Below are positions 55,101-64,000 of a stretch of 64,000 bases of DNA, piece after piece. The stretch's first letter is position 1; each line of letters starts with the position of its first letter. This DNA comes from Tribonema minus (taxonomy: Eukaryota; Sar; Xanthophyceae; Tribonematales; Tribonemataceae): the NCBI GenBank assembly GCA_017506865.1, contig JAFCMP010000335.1:62001-126000 (forward strand), read 5' to 3'. The notes under the pieces were generated by a model that searched no databases, had not been told where the DNA came from, and worked only from the letters and a program-made list of their open reading frames with translations. The position numbers and the translations under genes were made by a program.

Positions 55101-57615
55101 GATGAGAAATCCACATTTAATCCAGGCTTCAAAAGAGGGCGAAGTATGTGTACTTTTTATTAATTCTCGCTCAGGGCGCGAAAAAGCCCAGATGATTGGC
55201 ATCTAGCTGTCCGTAATCTACATGTCGTATGACAGTCTGAAAGTGTCGTAACGACAACCACACAAACGCCGCCGCCGCCAAATGGCATCCTTTTTCACAA
55301 CAGCGATCAAACCCCCTGTTGCTCACTTTGCCTCGACAACATCACTGCTCTTTCACAACGTTGGGGGAGCAGGGAGGGAGGCTGTGATACCAAAAGGGAC
55401 CTTCGGGCATTTACCGTAGCTGTATCGGCTTCTCACCTCCGAGCGTGTGTGGCGAAGGCCGTGTGACTGCCTTCATCAACGTGAGCAATGGCCGAGGCGG
55501 CAGGAGGCTCAGTTCGTGCACAGAGCGAAGCCAGCGCGTGATGTTGATGAATGTGAGGATAGCATCTCGCCGCCCTTGCGAAGTCCCAATCTGCAGACAC
55601 ACACACAGTGTGCAGGGAAGCAAAGCAACCATGGTGAATCGCAAGATATTCAGCACCCTGCGATCCTGCCATGGTGACAAATCTGGCTGCCACTGCACAC
55701 AAAGATGACAACGCGAAGGCACTCTAAAGCAAGCTTTGGTACAGGCAGACAAGACCTGCCTCTCAAACCATGCGATGAACCGCAATGACCTCATTCATAT
55801 TGCGCACACTTTTGCAGTTGGCTGCATGTGTCATAAAGCGACGTCCGCAGCAGCAGGCCTCAATGGCCTAGGTAAGCTTCGTGAAAATAGATGAGCCCAG
55901 TTGTATCTTGGCCGAGGCTCACTAGGTACGAATGTGCCCCCAGAGCATTGTCGTACATGGCGGTTTTTGTTTACACGCCACAAAAACAATGCTGCATGCA
56001 AAATCACCCTAAAAAGTTGCCATAGATGGCACATACGTATGCATGGGCCACCGATTGCAAGCTGAAACAGGGCGAAGCGCCACCGCAATTAACCATTAGG
56101 GCATGCTTATCGGGGCGAGCACAACATTTTAAATATAACAAAAACAATTGCGTGAAAAACAATTGCCGCTGCATAAATGCTGGCTGATCTCGCAGCACAC
56201 GTGCTCTTGAGATATTTGCATGTACATTTATCTGAAAGCTGGTTACCATTTATAAGAGGACCTGGCATGCACGATAATCATATCTGATTATGGTGTAACA
56301 TACACTACATTTACGGTATACTCAAGGCTATCATGAGGTTACGGCTTACGATTACATTACGATACGTTACAATTACGACCTACGACATAAATTCATGCTC
56401 AGGCCACTTTACGGCTTATGATTACGCTACGATACATTACTTTTTCAACTTGCGGCATAAATTCTGCAAAATTTCCGATTTCGACAGCCTTACTGAGGTG
56501 GTATACAGAGGCCAGCGGCCATAAACATCTGACACACCTGAAATTCCACGAGCATCTGGGGACTGCTCTTTGGCTCCAATGTCATGGCATGTACGCCGAA
56601 TTTGTTCCCCGCAACCACGACCAGCAGGATGTAGCCCAGCCGGCCGTACATGGCTGCATGGGCGCCCTTGTGTTTCTCGCCGCACTCATTGACTGCACGC
56701 TGGCAGTAGACACGAGAATGTGTGCAAGGCTGCCATTGAGATAGATGCCCACGTGGTAGAGCACCTCATGCATGCACGCATTCCTCGAAGTACGAGAATA
56801 AGGCTCGGAGGTCATATGGTCAGCACGATCAGTTGCACCTGACATGATAACAGCAGTTGTTGCCCTTGCATCGTATCACAGATGACGCTGCATAGTGAGA
56901 TGACCTAGAGGCGCAATCAGCCTGCACTCACCAAATATTGCGAGATGTGAACCTTGTCCTCGCCTCCGATGCACAGCACACCGTCCAGTAGCACCATGTA
57001 GTCACGCTGTGCGTCCTTTTTAGTAATGCTCGTGTCGATAGAGGCCCTGCACAGCCCGTGGCAAAGTATGACATGTGTGCCAGGATCAAGGTGGTGAAGA
57101 CGTGTGCCAGAATCAAGGTGGTGCTGTCTGTTGAAGTCGCGTATAGATGCAGCACACGAGACACACACGAGAAGGCAACAAGGCAACAAACAACACACGA
57201 CCAATGTGCAGCCAGCAAGCAATGCATGCATCCTGCAGAGTTCTCATGTACCTGTTGAGGATAGCGTCAAAGCACAGCATCCTGCCTGCAAGCTCAGGTA
57301 GGCTCCATCCGATGTTATACCAAAATGCTGTATCGAGCAGCTCTGTGGGCGTCCCCATTAAGGGCTCAACGGTCAGAGCATACTCCAATTGCAGGAGGAG
57401 GCGGCGCGGATGCTCAGTCCCTTTGGCCGTCACAAACAGCGGACGATCAGGATGCACAGTGCTCGGCCACAGGGACTCAAGGGTTGCCATGCTGTGCCGC
57501 GGTGCGGGCACCGGGCTCGCAGGTGGTTGTTTCAGAAGCTTGCGCAGCCGTGGGACATCGAGCTGCTTCGAGAAGTTTGAGCCATCAAAGACTTTGAAGA
57601 GCGCATCAGCATGGA
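52197..57615 (-). CDS. Crinkler-like REase-kinase protein (partial model)
   Basis: Exons recognised on the minus strand: ~57615-57252, 57046-56932, 56699-56538, 55590-55437, 54275-54124 and 52709-52197. The first five join with matching phases. The second carries YMVLLDGVLCIGGEDK, the D...E-x-K signature of a PD-(D/E)XK nuclease fold. Exons three to five continue that fold (YGRLGYILLVVVAGN, GRRDAILTFINITRWLRSV). The last exon is a kinase C-lobe with GFVHRDIRSPNILY (catalytic HRD and N) and DWE in place of DFG. Nuclease plus kinase is the layout of crinkler/CR effectors known from oomycetes, fungi and algae; in a free-living alga its role is unknown. The kinase N-lobe with its ATP-binding Lys was not found between 54124 and 52709, and the N-terminus before 57615 is not placed, so the gene may be incomplete or broken. 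Confidence 0.65.
52710..54123 (-). other. Presumed intron(s) of the crinkler-like gene
   Basis: The missing kinase N-lobe exon should lie here. A minus-strand segment near 53200-53080 (YYKQLSECNMCFMEFFCLVR) is open but has no compatible donor. No clear solution was found. Confidence 0.3.
54423..54470 (+). repeat. 22-bp direct repeat
   Basis: GCATGCTTACTCATTAGTCT is present twice in succession within the presumed intron between the 55590-55437 and 54275-54124 exons. Confidence 0.85.
55048..55205 (+). other. Unassigned open segment in intron
   Basis: The plus strand reads KFFETRQDMLVMRNPHLIQA then EGEVCVLFINSRSGREKAQM and a stop. It looks protein-like but is on the opposite strand to the surrounding gene. 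The family is not recognised. Confidence 0.25.
56338..56470 (+). repeat. ~72-bp intronic tandem repeat
   Basis: Two units of TTACGGCTTA(C/T)GATTACG, ACGATAC(G/A)TTAC and CATAAATTC-type words in the intron after exon 56699-56538. Confidence 0.8.
57067..57119 (+). repeat. 27-bp direct repeat in intron 1
   Basis: GTGTGCCAGGATCAAGGTGG and GTGTGCCAGAATCAAGGTGG follow one another just upstream of the acceptor of exon 57046-56932. Confidence 0.85.
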
Positions 57616-58031
57616 CTGGCGAGTCATCCGCATGCAGAGAAACAAAAGATATGCAGAGCATGCATTTATGTAAGCGCCAGCCATACACAATCAATGGCAT
57701 AAAAGCAGTATTGAGAGATGTTGCAGATTCGCAGTGAACAATTGGCACATGAAGGCATGTTGAGCATGTCCAACAATATGCATGATAAGCACAAACTGAT
57801 GTCCTCTGCTCACAAAGTATGGCGATTATTAAAATGATACCCATCGAGAAGCACCAGCCTACATTTTCTACTTCAAGTTGAAGACTTGAAGAGCTAAGAA
57901 GGAGCACTCGCTACTGGTTACAAGGAGCTGTGTGTGAGGTTGCGACTCAAGTCAGGCAGAGCATCGTTGACGAGTTTGCAATGTATATAGGAAGAAGCAT
58001 GCGCATCGGCATGGCCGTGCACAGACTGACG

Positions 58032-58088
<57 letters not shown>

Positions 58089-58905
58089 GGGCATACACAT
58101 ACGTGGACACCTGCATACAGGACCTCAATGTCTGCGCGCACACATTTTCCAGCCAAAAGTCTCCTCACGCGTTGGTCTTCGCTGCAGGCACTTGCCACGG
58201 TCTCAGACTTGTGTACGCATCGCACACTCCAAGCACACAAAAAGATGTGGCACCATACTTACAAGGCGGCGTGGGGCCAGACAAGGGCAGAAGGGGAGAA
58301 GAGGGGGCGCACAGATGTGGAGTCAAAGTGACCGGTGCTTGAAGACCTGACGGCTGCTGCGCAATTACGCTTTGTGTCAAGAGTTTGTGTATGTGTGCGC
58401 CTGTAGGCTCATGCCTTGGCTGGCAGGCAGGAAGGCTGGGAGTAGGCCACACAACTCAGCGCTGCTGCAGCACAGCGGAACAGTGGTGAGCTGCTCATGT
58501 GCAGTATGCAATGCAGTGAGGAACTGGTGGGATATTATCAAGTAGCATTTAAAAGGGTCAATACTTCGACCCCACCATTCAAGCCAGGACGATGGAAGAC
58601 GGGAGTCCTGACATGAGCAAAGCATACAGATGAGATGTTGAGACGTGCATACAGTTTGTGCACACTTATGAAACATTCATGGAGTGCGGGCTGCGCATGA
58701 ATGCAGGCGGATCTGTGCATGCAACGGCAACTGCATATGCACGATGGTGCCGCTTCATGCATGCCAAGCAGGACACAGTAAACTTATTGAACTTTTGTTG
58801 AGGTTGCGCAGCACTCACCAGTGCTGGGCACAGCTGCAGCCACCCCCAGATCAGCCGCAGTTGCCAGCCTGTCCCGCAGCTTGCCCAGGCTCTGTCTCTC
58901 CGCGA
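57616..58905. other. No confident gene
   Basis: Upstream of the first placed crinkler-like exon, so its 5' exons may be here. A minus-strand stretch ending at a GTGAGT donor near 58823 (LGKLRDRLATAADLGVAAAV) is a candidate, but it has no ATG and overlaps the end of the next gene. Confidence 0.3.
58034..58087 (+). repeat. (CA)n microsatellite
   Basis: About 27 uninterrupted CA units. Confidence 0.97.
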
Positions 58906-59464
58906 TTAAAGAAGCATGTCCGCGGCAAGCTCCCGCCCTTCTAGATCAAGGTATTTGCCGCCAACATTGAGTGTCGCTTGCGCCATGACGACGTCCGTAT
59001 TCAACTGGTCCACCTGCCACTCCAACTTTTCCTGTGGCGTAAGCTCCTTGAAGTTGGGCAGAAGGATGCGAGGGTCCACTTGATACTGAGCACCGGCGGC
59101 TGGAGAGTGCAGAACAGCAAGATTGCAAATGAGATTCAGCATGCGCTGTTCGACGGGCGTTGTAACTCAGCTGACAAGACTTGAGCAGCAACCGGCTTTG
59201 AATGACCTCGGCTCACCAGCAGTAGCGCCAGCACAAACGGCGTCGAGAGCATGGTGACTGCGGGCACCGGTGGCCGCTTCAGTTCGGCTGTTACATCACC
59301 CATGCCATATGGCAGCATATGATCTAGGCCAGAGGCTAGATGGCAGCATATGGCGGCATGTGTACAGCTCACATATGGCAGCATGTGTGCAGCTCACCAT
59401 GAGATGCGACCTCCTCTTTGAACGGCTGCTTCTCTTCGTCTCCGCCATCATCCGAGGCCGCCAT
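58906..59464 (-). CDS. Small one-pass membrane protein
   Basis: Three exons, 59464-59398, 59287-59217 and 59085-58906, join with phases 1 and 0 to give 105 residues. The N-terminus MAASDDGGDEEKQPFKEEVA is acidic. One hydrophobic helix (VTMLSTPFVLALLLYQV) follows, then a soluble C-terminus (DPRILLPNFKELTPQEKLEW and an amphipathic helix). The exon phases and clean GTGAGC donors support a real gene, but I do not recognise the family. It could be a small organelle or ER membrane subunit. The ATG at 59464 is the first in this frame that fits; upstream residues are hydrophobic and poorly coding-like. Intron 1 holds about 30-bp direct repeats containing donor-like GTGAGCTG words. Confidence 0.55.
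59320..59397 (-). repeat. Donor-like repeats in intron 1
   Basis: On the plus strand GCATGTGTACAGCTCACATATGGCA and the following GCATGTGTGCAGCTCAC repeat the exon 1 donor surroundings. A third shorter GGCAGCATATG copy lies upstream. Confidence 0.7.
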
Positions 59465-60321
59465 GTGGACAGAAACTGGGAGAGATAAGACGCACAGAGA
59501 CAGTAAGTAACAGGCAAAAGAAAATAAAAGAAAAACGAACCCGCATTGAAGGCTAGCACATGATTTTGTTAAGCCAGTGTCCCTCACCCTCTGGTGTGCG
59601 ACCAGCGACGCATCCAAGCGTGCTGACAGCAACACATCGGCAAACAGGGGTCAGGACGATGAATGCGCCGCCTTGCGTAAGGGTTCCCATCATCCCTGCT
59701 ATGAGAGCTGATGTCGCCCAGCACGTCGTCATTGCTCAATGACTCGTGCTGCAGCGCTGACTGCTGGTCTTCTTGCTGGCGAGAATCTTCATATATACGT
59801 CTTCCTTTTTTTTACGGTTTATTCTTCAACCACAGTTGAACTTTCCAACGTGGTTGTAGTTGAAGATTTTGGCCGCGTTTAACCAGCACATTTAGGCGCG
59901 GCGGCTGGTGAGTTCGCGAGCGCATCGATAGGGAGACCTGTGGCTCTGGCAGCTGGCGTGCAGAACCCAGGCAGCACAAGAAAACACAAGTGAAGTGCAA
60001 GTGCCGAAACTCAAATGATTTGAGCTCGCATTTCTGTCATGCTTCAAGTGCGGCACCTCCGAAAGACTCTACTCACCTGTGTGCTGTGCAGCACAACACT
60101 GCATTTCGGCAAGCAGGGCGATTTCAAACGGTAGCGACGATGCCGTCAACCCTGAGAATGATGGAGCGGGCGATCCAGGACGTAGTACCAGCGACTTTCT
60201 CCAGGACTTATTCGCCATGGGGCCATTTTCCTGCATACAGTTTGCCAGATGTCGGCGCCTGGACACCAGTGGGCCTTAACGTGACGAGTCAGTCGCACCG
60301 CGGCAATATGAACATGAGCGC
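59465..60321. other. Intergenic, no confident gene
   Basis: A plus-strand frame 59990-60436 (LPDVGAWTPVGLNVTSQSHR) has no recognised domain. TTCAACCACAGTTGAACTTT near 59825 is a short inverted repeat. Confidence 0.3.
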
Positions 60322-60993
60322 GTGCTTGATCGTATCGAAGCAGATGCAACGCAGCGGGCTTTGCAGCGATCTGAAGTCCGTCAGAGATTGCGCAACCGCA
60401 GAGCAGGTGCAGGCGAACACGGCAATCCCAGCATAGGAGATTCTGAAATAGTTTCAGCCAAATCAGGAGGCAAGGCGCGTCCCCCCGTGCGGCCAGCTGA
60501 GCCGGGGGTGCAGGCAGCAGCAGTTGCCCGTGATGCGGCAGTCACAGCATCAGAGACTTCAAATAACCTAAGGCGGTCAGCACAGCAGGCCGCACGTTTC
60601 GCAGGAGCACGTTCAGCAGTTCGAAGTGCAACACGCGCACAGCGGATCGAGTTGCAGGAAGTGGAGGCAGCAGCAGAGGCAACAATAGCAGCGGCGCGGC
60701 AGGCGGAGAGTGGAGCATGTTGGGCAGTTGACGTACTGCGCCATGCACCACAGCAGGTGATTGCAGCAAGTGAACGTGTCGTCATCATCATGATTGCAAG
60801 GCAAACAATTGCAGCAGTGCGGCAGACGCCACCAGCTGTTGCTGCAGCGTCGCGCCACAGTGAGAGTGATGTACCTGACAGTGAAGTGGATGAAGTGGTA
60901 CTTGCAAGTCAGCACACGTGTTGCAGCGCGATTGAGTCGGCCCCGAGTGGATCTGCGGCAATTGCGACGACCACTTCGTGCTGGACGCAGTAG
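60322..60993 (+). CDS. Hypothetical Ala/Arg-rich protein
   Basis: An open frame of 223 codons is made almost entirely of Ala, Arg, Gln and Glu. It has coiled-coil potential (RAQRIELQEVEAAAEATIAA) and ends shortly after Cys-Cys. No domain is recognised. A second overlapping frame (60794-61237) ends with CPAC, which could belong to the same gene after splicing or to a decayed transposon. Low confidence that it is a gene. Confidence 0.25.
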   Translation: MLDRIEADATQRALQRSEVRQRLRNRRAGAGEHGNPSIGDSEIVSAKSGGKARPPVRPAEPGVQAAAVARDAAVTASETSNNLRRSAQQAARFAGARSAVRSATRAQRIELQEVEAAAEATIAAARQAESGACWAVDVLRHAPQQVIAASERVVIIMIARQTIAAVRQTPPAVAAASRHSESDVPDSEVDEVVLASQHTCCSAIESAPSGSAAIATTTSCWTQ

Positions 60994-62753
60994 ACCTGCA
61001 TGGCCTGAGCCAGAATACGCAGCCACCGAACTGAGCAGGGCAATAAGCGCAAGCGATGCGCTGTACGAAAGTCTGTTTGAACTGTCCGCCGATGGGAGGT
61101 GGGGCTGCAGGGATGATGGTGCTAACAACAGAGATGACATCGGTGTGAGGATGAGGTCCTCTTGTCCAGCTTGTCCTAGGCCAGCATATGACGTACACGT
61201 GAGCAGCAGCATCAGCTCAGAAACTTTTGAAGCCTAGGCAGAGTGCATCTGAAGATGGAGGCGGAAACAGCAATGGTGAAGTAAATGGTGGGGGGGGTAT
61301 TGGCATTAGTGAGCATGGTCGTGGAGATGGTGGTGGTGCTGATGGTCACCGTGGTAGTGTTGGCCCTGAAGGCCGTGGTGATGGTGGCATTGATGTTCGT
61401 GGTATTGCAAATGGTTTTCATGGTCGTGGTAGTGGTAGTAGCGGCAGCGATCACCGTGGTGATGGTGGCGGCATTGGTAATGGGCAGGAATACCCAGAGT
61501 GGGACTTGCTTGTGCCTGGAAGCTCAGCTGGACACAAGTGTGGTGTTCTGTGGCAGCGACGTTAGCAGCAACGGTGGTGGTGGTGGGTCGCCCTGCTCAT
61601 GACGCTGTTGAGATAGATGGTTATGACGCGCCGGCAGCTCATCTGATGGCGCAAACGTGGAAAGAGGCAGCATCGAGCAGCAGGGTCCAACAATGGCATG
61701 CGTGCCAATAGCAAGAAGCGCGAGTCGAAACAGATGGCAGGCGGAAGTGATGTGTGATGTGTGAGCATGGTGCCTCACAGTTGTTGGCTGCACATTGTTT
61801 TTGCTGGCTGGCTTTGCATTGTGGTGGGTGCAATGTGAGTGTACTTGCAAGGGAGAAAGTGAGCCAGTATTTCTAGCTACTTCGAAGTATCATGCGCTTG
61901 GGTACATTTCGCTGCATGACCTGGAGCCGCCGATGAGTACTTTGAACTACCTACTTCTACATCTCTTTAAGCCTTCATGTCCTGGCAACGTAGTTTTCCT
62001 GTCAATCTTGCCATGCTTAAAGTTGCCTGCAGTCAGGCCCTGACCAATACTATGCTGGTGGCAAGTCCTTTGTGTAGCATCTTGTTGAATCTCTGAGCTT
62101 GGCCTTTGTGGTGGCCGCAATTGTCATAGAGTCAATCAGCTGCTTTTCGTTTCGATTTGCTGGCTCCAAGAGCCTGAGGGTGCATCATGATGCACTTGCC
62201 CAATACTTGGGGTAATCCTCAGGATGCCCAAGCATGTTGGCATGTACTTCTGAAGTATATACTGCCCTGGCCGCCATGCAACATAACTTGCGGTCTGTTC
62301 ACAGTTGCAGGAGTTCTATTCGATGACCAGTCCTAGCACGCAAGCTCATGCCCGTTGCAAAGCTGGCAGGATACCAATGCGTAGCAGCGAAGGAAGCAGA
62401 GGCGCTGGTCGTGTGTGCGAAAGAGGAGTGGTCATTCACAATCTGCACCAAGGTCATGGTGGCAAAATGATGGGCAGTGGCATCACCTTCCTCAAAAATT
62501 TGACAGAACCTGCCAGGACTCGCAAAGAGATCTCGACCTAAAGCTCAGCCTTGTTGAACGCGCCTCTCTATCTGAAACCCTTGGTGACCAGTGACAGTGT
62601 CAACATACAACACACAAATTGTCTTGTAGACGGAGTAAGTCCACCCGCCATCGTTCGCATGGGACGTATAAGCACCTTCCTGCATGCATGACATGTTGAG
62701 CAAGCTCAGCCCACTTCGTGCGCACCACGCCTCTCGCCCAGCCCTGATGCACG
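60994..62753. other. No confident gene; GGT-rich low complexity
   Basis: About 61310-61480 is an imperfect TGGTGGT/GGTGATGGTGGC minisatellite-like stretch. The rest shows no coding signal that I can support. Confidence 0.35.
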
Positions 62754-64000
62754 TCAATCCAGATAGAGGACCACCTCTGCAGGGACCCCCAGCGCCTTCA
62801 GGTGAGCCTCAATGGTGTCCACGAACCCCGGCGGGCCGCTCACAATGATGCGCGTGTTGCTGCTGCGCTGCCCCCACGCTGACCGGTTCGTCGGCCCCAA
62901 GTCTGCGGGCATGGCGACAATGGCACACGACTCGCCGCCGCTGCCGCTGCCGCCGCTGTGACCCACCGCAGCGAGGTGCGCCAGCAGCGGCGCCAGGTGC
63001 ATGTGCAGCGCGGCGACGTCTATGCTGCCGCTCACGAGCTCGTTGCGCCCGCCGCGCATGAAGCTGGTGGGCGCGCTGCGCAGCCGCGGCGGCGTCCGCA
63101 GCCCATGCGGCGGCGGACCCCGCTGCTGGCTCCGCGGCCTGAGCGGCGGCCGCTGCGGCGATGTCTCCGCCGAGGACGGCAGCGCGACGGGCAGATGGTT
63201 CATGGTGGCGAGATCCTGCAACGAGGTGTGGTGGTGGGGCAACCTCGTGCTGACTGCACCGCCTGGCCCAACGCCACCACGCCCAGCCCCTGCTGGGCCT
63301 GAAGCCCTCACCGGCTCCTCATAAGCCACCGGCGACTCTGTCACGGTGACCATCGAGCTGAGCTTAGTGGCCAGGGCCGCGCGGCGCGAACCGGCACGCG
63401 CAGAGGGTTCCACCGGCACAGCAGCCGGCAGCGGTGTCAGCGAAGCAGACCGTCCCTGCGTGCCGCCTGCGCGGGCGGCCGCGAACGACGGGTCGGGAGA
63501 GAGCGTGACGCGGATGGCGGGCGCCAGGGCGCTTGCGGCGGCGCCGCCCTGCCTAGAGTCCATCTGCACGGCGGTCGCCAGGAGCGCCTGGTGGAGGCTC
63601 GGGGCAAGGCTGGCGCTGGCGCCGGACGTGGCGAGGGCCTCGGTGTGCGCGCGGCGGCTGCGCATGGCCTCCTGCACGCGCTTGTACTCGGACTCGCCCA
63701 GGGTCGCCACAAACTCGAAGGCCTGCCACGCACCGCGCGCCAGCGCCCTGCTGTGCCGCCTCTTGGTAGCCTCCATGGCAGCGCTGGCGGTGGAGTCGGC
63801 CGCCGTCTCTGAGTCCTCGCCATCATCGTAGCTGCAGCCGTCAAAGGCAGGCGTGCCGAGAGAGTCTATCGCCGCCGCGGCGGACGGAACGCTGCTGACC
63901 GGGGCCATTGTGGCAGGCTGAGCGTTGCTGTGCTCCTCCGAGTCGGCAGGTGCCTCGATGTCACTGCTGCTCCGCGCCGCTGCTGCTTTTTTGGCGGCAG
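62754..64000 (-). CDS. Ferric-reductase/NADPH-oxidase-like C-terminus (partial)
   Basis: The frame is open from the stop at 62754 to the window edge at 64000, so the N-terminus lies outside; the ATG at 63908 is probably internal. The last ~110 residues contain FMRGGRNELVSGSIDVAAL and then TRIIVSGPPGFVDTIEAHLK to the end. This is the closing NAD(P)-binding half of ferredoxin-reductase-fold flavoenzymes such as ferric reductases and NADPH oxidases (GRP-like helix, then GP-x-x-F). More than 250 residues before it are Ala/Ser/Pro/Arg-rich and disordered-looking, with a small HLP-containing island (TSLQDLATMNHLPVALPSS). They probably form an insertion inside the NAD-binding domain. The heme-binding and FAD parts cannot be seen, so the family name is tentative. 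Confidence 0.6.
   Translation of the reverse strand, partial: AAKKAAAARSSSDIEAPADSEEHSNAQPATMAPVSSVPSAAAAIDSLGTPAFDGCSYDDGEDSETAADSTASAAMEATKRRHSRALARGAWQAFEFVATLGESEYKRVQEAMRSRRAHTEALATSGASASLAPSLHQALLATAVQMDSRQGGAAASALAPAIRVTLSPDPSFAAARAGGTQGRSASLTPLPAAVPVEPSARAGSRRAALATKLSSMVTVTESPVAYEEPVRASGPAGAGRGGVGPGGAVSTRLPHHHTSLQDLATMNHLPVALPSSAETSPQRPPLRPRSQQRGPPPHGLRTPPRLRSAPTSFMRGGRNELVSGSIDVAALHMHLAPLLAHLAAVGHSGGSGSGGESCAIVAMPADLGPTNRSAWGQRSSNTRIIVSGPPGFVDTIEAHLKALGVPAEVVLYLD

Noticed and set aside
57918..58240. Frames encoding VCVCVC or THTHTH
   Set aside because: Translation of the (CA)n microsatellite.

Overview
The window is nuclear DNA of a eukaryote. Genes have many introns with GT-AG boundaries (one appears GC-AG). 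Exons are GC-rich and full of Ala, Gln, Gly and Ser codon runs; introns and intergenic DNA are less GC-rich. Two predicted proteins start with a signal peptide followed by a Phe just after the likely cleavage site (CTA|FLP, ATC|FYN). This resembles the ASAFAP-type plastid signal of algae with secondary red plastids. Short TTAGGG-like stretches and a crinkler-type nuclease-kinase gene also fit a stramenopile alga (xanthophyte/brown-algal relatives are my best guess). No rRNA, tRNA, CRISPR or bacterial-type gene was seen.

Layout. 404-1716: internally deleted hAT DNA transposon with perfect terminal inverted repeats and an 8-bp target duplication. 1995-8197 (-): ATAD5/Elg1-type PCNA unloader, head-to-head with a small plastid-targeted PPR-like protein (8430-8984, +). 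10910-19092 (-): eight-exon patatin/iPLA2-gamma-type phospholipase, head-to-head with a MYG1 exonuclease gene (19519-22734, +). 23038-28388 (+): seven-exon pepsin/cathepsin D-type aspartic protease. 29781-35008 (+): four-exon, probably mitochondrial PPR-like protein. 35958-46604: transposon cluster bounded by 192-bp inverted repeats. It holds a degenerate two-ORF non-LTR retrotransposon with a zinc-finger/restriction-like endonuclease C-terminus, a 0.4-kb hairpin, tandem repeats and the C-terminal piece of a second retrotransposon. 47559-48119 (-): small membrane protein. 49834-50395: second fragment of the first retrotransposon. 52197-57615 (-): crinkler-like REase-kinase gene, exons partly placed. 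58906-59464 (-): 105-residue one-pass membrane protein. 62754 to the window end (-): C-terminus of a ferric-reductase/NADPH-oxidase-like oxidoreductase.

The genes do not form one pathway; they are ordinary housekeeping genes (replication clamp unloading, organelle RNA handling, lipid hydrolysis, proteolysis) next to a mobile-element island.

The most striking signal is structural. In at least four neighbouring genes the edges of exons, with their splice sites, are repeated as degenerate tandem copies inside the adjacent intron or UTR. This is what intron birth or growth by tandem duplication of AG|GT-bearing exon segments would leave behind. All exon structures below were joined by eye from splice consensus, reading phase and protein-family similarity, without transcript data.
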